The translations under genes were made by a program, and so were the position numbers. Under the pieces are notes generated by a model. It saw only the letters and a list, made by a program, of their open reading frames with translations, was not told where the DNA came from and searched no databases. A stretch of 64,000 nucleotides of DNA from Liolophura sinensis. Lineage: Eukaryota; Mollusca; Polyplacophora; Chitonida; Chitonidae. The stretch's first letter is position 1. Each line of letters starts with the position of its first letter. The stretch spans positions 1 through 64,000 of the forward strand of contig NW_027018046.1 of the NCBI RefSeq assembly GCF_032854445.1. The letters run 5' to 3'. Below are positions 61,365 to 64,000 of the stretch, piece after piece.

Positions 61365-64000
61365 ATGATCATTTATGTCATAATCACGTGCCCAGCAACG
61401 GCTCTTACTCCATGGAAACCAGGGAAATTTGCAATTTTTCAACAGCTGCCGATACCTGGCTCAATTCCGCATCTTTTGGCACCTTATTCATGTGGGTCTG
61501 TGGTCAGTTGTACTTTTTACAGCAGACTGTATCAAGTACCTTGTGTTTTTCACGTACAAATGGTGTGGTTTTTCTACACGTAGATAAAGACATTGAGATT
61601 GTCTTGCACTTAGAAGTAAGACAATTGCTGGGTGAGTTAAATGGGCTTGGCCCAAAGATTTCAGGTCTTCTGGGCTACCGAAGGGCACATAACTTATAGT
61701 CAAAAGTTGAATATAGTAATGACCAGTCGCGATTGTACAGAGTACAGTGTAGCCGATTTCAATTAACAAAAAGACCAGGCAAAAATGCAAAAGTGGAAAA
61801 TCTGTTCCAGTGCTGCTGGTAAGAGGCTAATCCGACGTATTTTGTGACGAGAAATCGAATGGTCCAATCCGCGTTGCTTTCCGACCAATACTTTTGGCTG
61901 TAGCGACAATTGAATGATCATTTATGTCATAATCACGTGCCCAGCAACGGCTCTTACTCCATGGAAACCAGGGAAATTTGCAATTTTTCAACAGCTGCCG
62001 ATGCCTGGCTCAATTCCGCATCTTTTGGCATCTTACTGAAGTGGGTCAGTGTTCAGTTGTACTTTTTACAGCAGACTGTATCAAGTACCTTGTGTTTTTC
62101 ACGTACAAATGGTGTGGTTTTTCTACACGTAGATAAAGACATTGAGATTGTCTTGCACTAAGAAGTAAGGCAATTGCTGGGTGAGTTAAATAGGCTTGGC
62201 CCAAAGATTTCAGGTCTTCTGGGCTACCGAAGGGCACATAACTTATAGTCAAAAGTTGAATATAGTAATGACCAGTCGCGATTGTACAGAGTACAGTGTA
62301 GCCGGTTTCAATTAACAAAATGACCAGGCAAAAATGCAAAAGTGGAAAAACTGTTCCAGTGCTACTAGTAAGAGGCTAATCCGACGTATTTTGTGACGAG
62401 AAATCGAATGGTGCAAACCGCGTTGCTCTCCGACCAATACTTTTGGCTGTAGTGACAATTGAATGATCATTTATGTCATAATCACGTGCCCAGCAACGGC
62501 TCTTACTCCATGGAAACCAGGGAAATTTGCAATTTTTCAACACCTGCCGATACCTGGCTCAATTCCGCATCTTTTGGCACCTTATTCATGTGGGTCTGTG
62601 GTCAGTTGTACTTTTTACAGCAGACTGTATTAAGTACCTTGTGTTTTTCACGTACAAATGGTGTGGTTTTTCTACACGTAGATAAAGACATTGAGATTGT
62701 CTTGCACTTAGAAGTAAGACAATTGCTGGGTGAGTTAAATGGGCTTGGCCCAAAGATTTGACGTATTCTGGGCTACCGAAGGGCACATAACTTATAGTCA
62801 AAAGTTGAATATAGTAATGACCAGTCGCGATTGTACAGAGTACAGTGTAGCCGATTTCAATTAACAAAAAGACCAGGCAAAAATGCAAAAGTGGAAAAAC
62901 TGTTCCAGTGCTGCTGGTAAGAGGCTAATCCGACGTATTTTGTGACGAGAAATCGAATGGTCCAATCCGCGTTGCTCTCCGACCAATACTTTTGCCTGTA
63001 GCGACAATTGAATAATCATTTATGTCATAATCACGTGCCCAGCAACGGCTCTTACTCCATGGAAACCAGGGAAATTTGCAATTTTTTTAACAGCTGCCGA
63101 TGCCTGGCCCAATTCCGCATCTTTTGGCACCTTATAAATGTGGGTCAGTGTTTAGTTGTACTTTTTACAGCAGACTGTATCAAGTACCTTGTGTTTTTCA
63201 TGTACAAATGGTGTGGTTTTTCTACACGTAGATAAAGACATTGAAATTGTCTTGCACTTAGAAGTAAGGCAATTGCTGGGTGAGTTAAATGGGCTTAGCC
63301 CAAAGATTTCAGGTCTTCTGGGCTACCGAAGGGCACATAACTTATAGTCAAAAGTTGAATATAGTAATGACCAGTCGCGATTGTACAGAGTACAGTGTAG
63401 CCGATTTCAATTAACAAAAAGACCAGGCAAAAATGCAAAAGTGCGAAAAATGTTCCAGTGCTGCTGGTAAGAGGCTAATCCGACGTATTTTGTGACGAGA
63501 AATCGAATGGTGCAAACCGCGTTGCTCTCCGACCAATACTTTTGGCTGTAGTGACAATTGAATGATCATTTATGTCATAATCACGTGCCCAGCAACGGCT
63601 CTTACTCCATGGAAACCAGGGATATTTGCAATTTTTCAACAGCTGCCGATGCCTGGCTCAATTCCGCATCTTTTGGCATCTTACTGAAGTGGGTCAGTGT
63701 TCAGTTGTACTTTTTACAGCAGACTGTATCAAGTACCTTGTGTTTTTCACGTACAAATGGTGTGGTTTTTCTACACGTAGATAAAGGCATTGAGATTGTC
63801 TTGCACTTAGAAGTAAGGCAATTGCTGGGTGAGTTAAATGGGCTTAGCCCAAAGATTTCAGGTCTTCTGGGTTACCGAAGGGCACATAACTTATAGTCAA
63901 AAGTTGAATATAGCAATGACCAGTCGCGATTGTACAGAGTACAGTGTAGCCGATTTCAATTAACAAAAAGACCAGACAATAATGCAAAAGTGGAAAAACT
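60816..64000 (+). repeat. Array zone 8: F-like dimer and right window edge
   Basis: Unit anchors are 60816 (C), 61365 (F-like, TTATTCATGTGGG), 61914 (C), 62463 (F-like), 63012 (K, ATAATCAT) and 63562 (C, cut by the window end). The F-like units are 1098 bp apart and share GATACCTGGCTCAATTCC and, downstream, GGTCCAATCC. This form of class F differs from that at 18-30 kb by TTCATG against TTCCTG. The last unit ends with CCAGACAATAATGC, the rare variant linked to the short units. The array clearly continues to the right. Confidence 0.85.

Larger units (their letters stand above)
1..64000. repeat. Tandem satellite array, about 549 bp unit, about 117 units
   Basis: The sequence repeats head to tail from the first base to the last with no interruption, inversion or foreign insert that I could find. 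Using ATGATCAT (or variants such as ATGATGAT and ATAATCAT) as anchor, I placed 117 anchors from 437 to 63562. Spacing is 549 bp in most cases; one- to seven-base indels account for the rest, and three units are only 360-361 bp. By eye, units differ from each other by a few percent. All units share one orientation. Landmark sites present once per typical unit are CACGTG, CCATGG, CAGCTG and TCGCGA, so enzymes recognising these should give a 549 bp ladder. Satellite identity and eukaryotic origin are inferred from array size, higher-order structure and absence of genes. Centromeric, pericentromeric or subtelomeric location cannot be told from the window. No named family was recognised. Confidence 0.97.

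Noticed and set aside
1-64000. Many open reading frames of 60-170 codons on both strands
   Set aside because: They repeat once per unit as slightly altered copies, overlap each other on both strands, and most start at TTG or GTG, which is not a normal eukaryotic start. Indels and stops interrupt them without respect for frame, and no translated segment resembles a domain I know. They are by-products of the repeat.
1-64000. CENP-B box (TTCG....A..CGGG type)
   Set aside because: I looked for the core on both strands and found only poor partial matches such as CCCGAATCCCC near 36767. None fits the defining bases.
1-64000. CRISPR array
   Set aside because: The repetition is of whole 549 bp units with no short repeat/unique spacer pattern.
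1-64000. Tandem rRNA, 5S, snRNA, spliced-leader or histone gene cluster
   Set aside because: No 5S, tRNA A-box/B-box pair or histone coding sequence was seen. GCTGGTAAGAGG followed by a T-rich stretch is slightly reminiscent of a spliced-leader donor, but no convincing Sm site flanked by stems is present.
1-64000. Tandemly arrayed transposable element (LTR, TIR or Helitron origin)
   Set aside because: There are no terminal repeats, target-site duplications or transposase-like or reverse-transcriptase-like reading frames; no unit boundary is special in sequence.

Overview
The whole 64 kb is one uninterrupted head-to-tail satellite DNA array. The repeat unit is about 549 bp. I placed 117 successive unit anchors (the ATGATCAT element, first at 437, last at 63562). 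Nearly all spacings are 545-556 bp; the exceptions are three short units of 360-361 bp. The array is already running at base 1 and still running at base 64000, so both edges lie outside the window. I found no protein-coding gene, tRNA, rRNA, transposon or unique-sequence island. One counted unit (53681-54229) is about 42% GC. Array length, higher-order organisation and lack of genes point to eukaryotic heterochromatin (centromeric, pericentromeric or subtelomeric). I cannot name the organism or match the unit to a named satellite family.

Units fall into recognisable classes by a block about 115-150 bp after the anchor, following the TTTGGCACCTTA stretch. Class C reads CTGAAGTGGG or CTGAAGTGAG. 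Class T reads TAAATG or CAAATG followed by GGGTCTGTGGTCAG. Class K reads TAAATGTGGGTCAGTGTTTAG. Class K' has GGGTAAGTG. Class F reads TTCCTG or TTCATG followed by GGGTCTGTGG. Class D is class C with 4 bp missing. The classes are zoned: T lies before about 34 kb, F at 18-30 kb and again at 61-63 kb, K' at 25-61 kb.

Layout: 1-10867 mixed C/T/K units with copies 11 units apart; 10868-18002 a six-unit block repeated at a seven-unit offset; 16904-21297 a tandem tetramer; 21298-23493 a tandem dimer; 23494-30631 mixed; 30632-43259 an alternating two-unit (about 1098 bp) higher-order repeat called E1/E2 here, with another seven-unit-offset duplication; 43260-53131 a zone with three copies of a unit shortened by exactly 189 bp; 53132-60815 mixed K/C/K' units with a rearranged 5-6 unit duplication; 60816-64000 an F-like dimer and the exit from the window.

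The best observations are: (a) the 189 bp deletion, explained base for base by recombination between two AGACA microhomologies and then copied with its neighbours; (b) a conserved run of palindromes around the anchor, including a CACGTG E-box kept in all but about four units; (c) variant sites that are mostly CpG/TpG/CpA alternatives, suggesting germline CpG methylation; and (d) a dense patch of one-base indels at about 14.7-20.5 kb that may be an assembly artefact. Open reading frames occur on both strands, but most begin at TTG or GTG, recur in every unit and are broken freely by indels. I do not call them genes.
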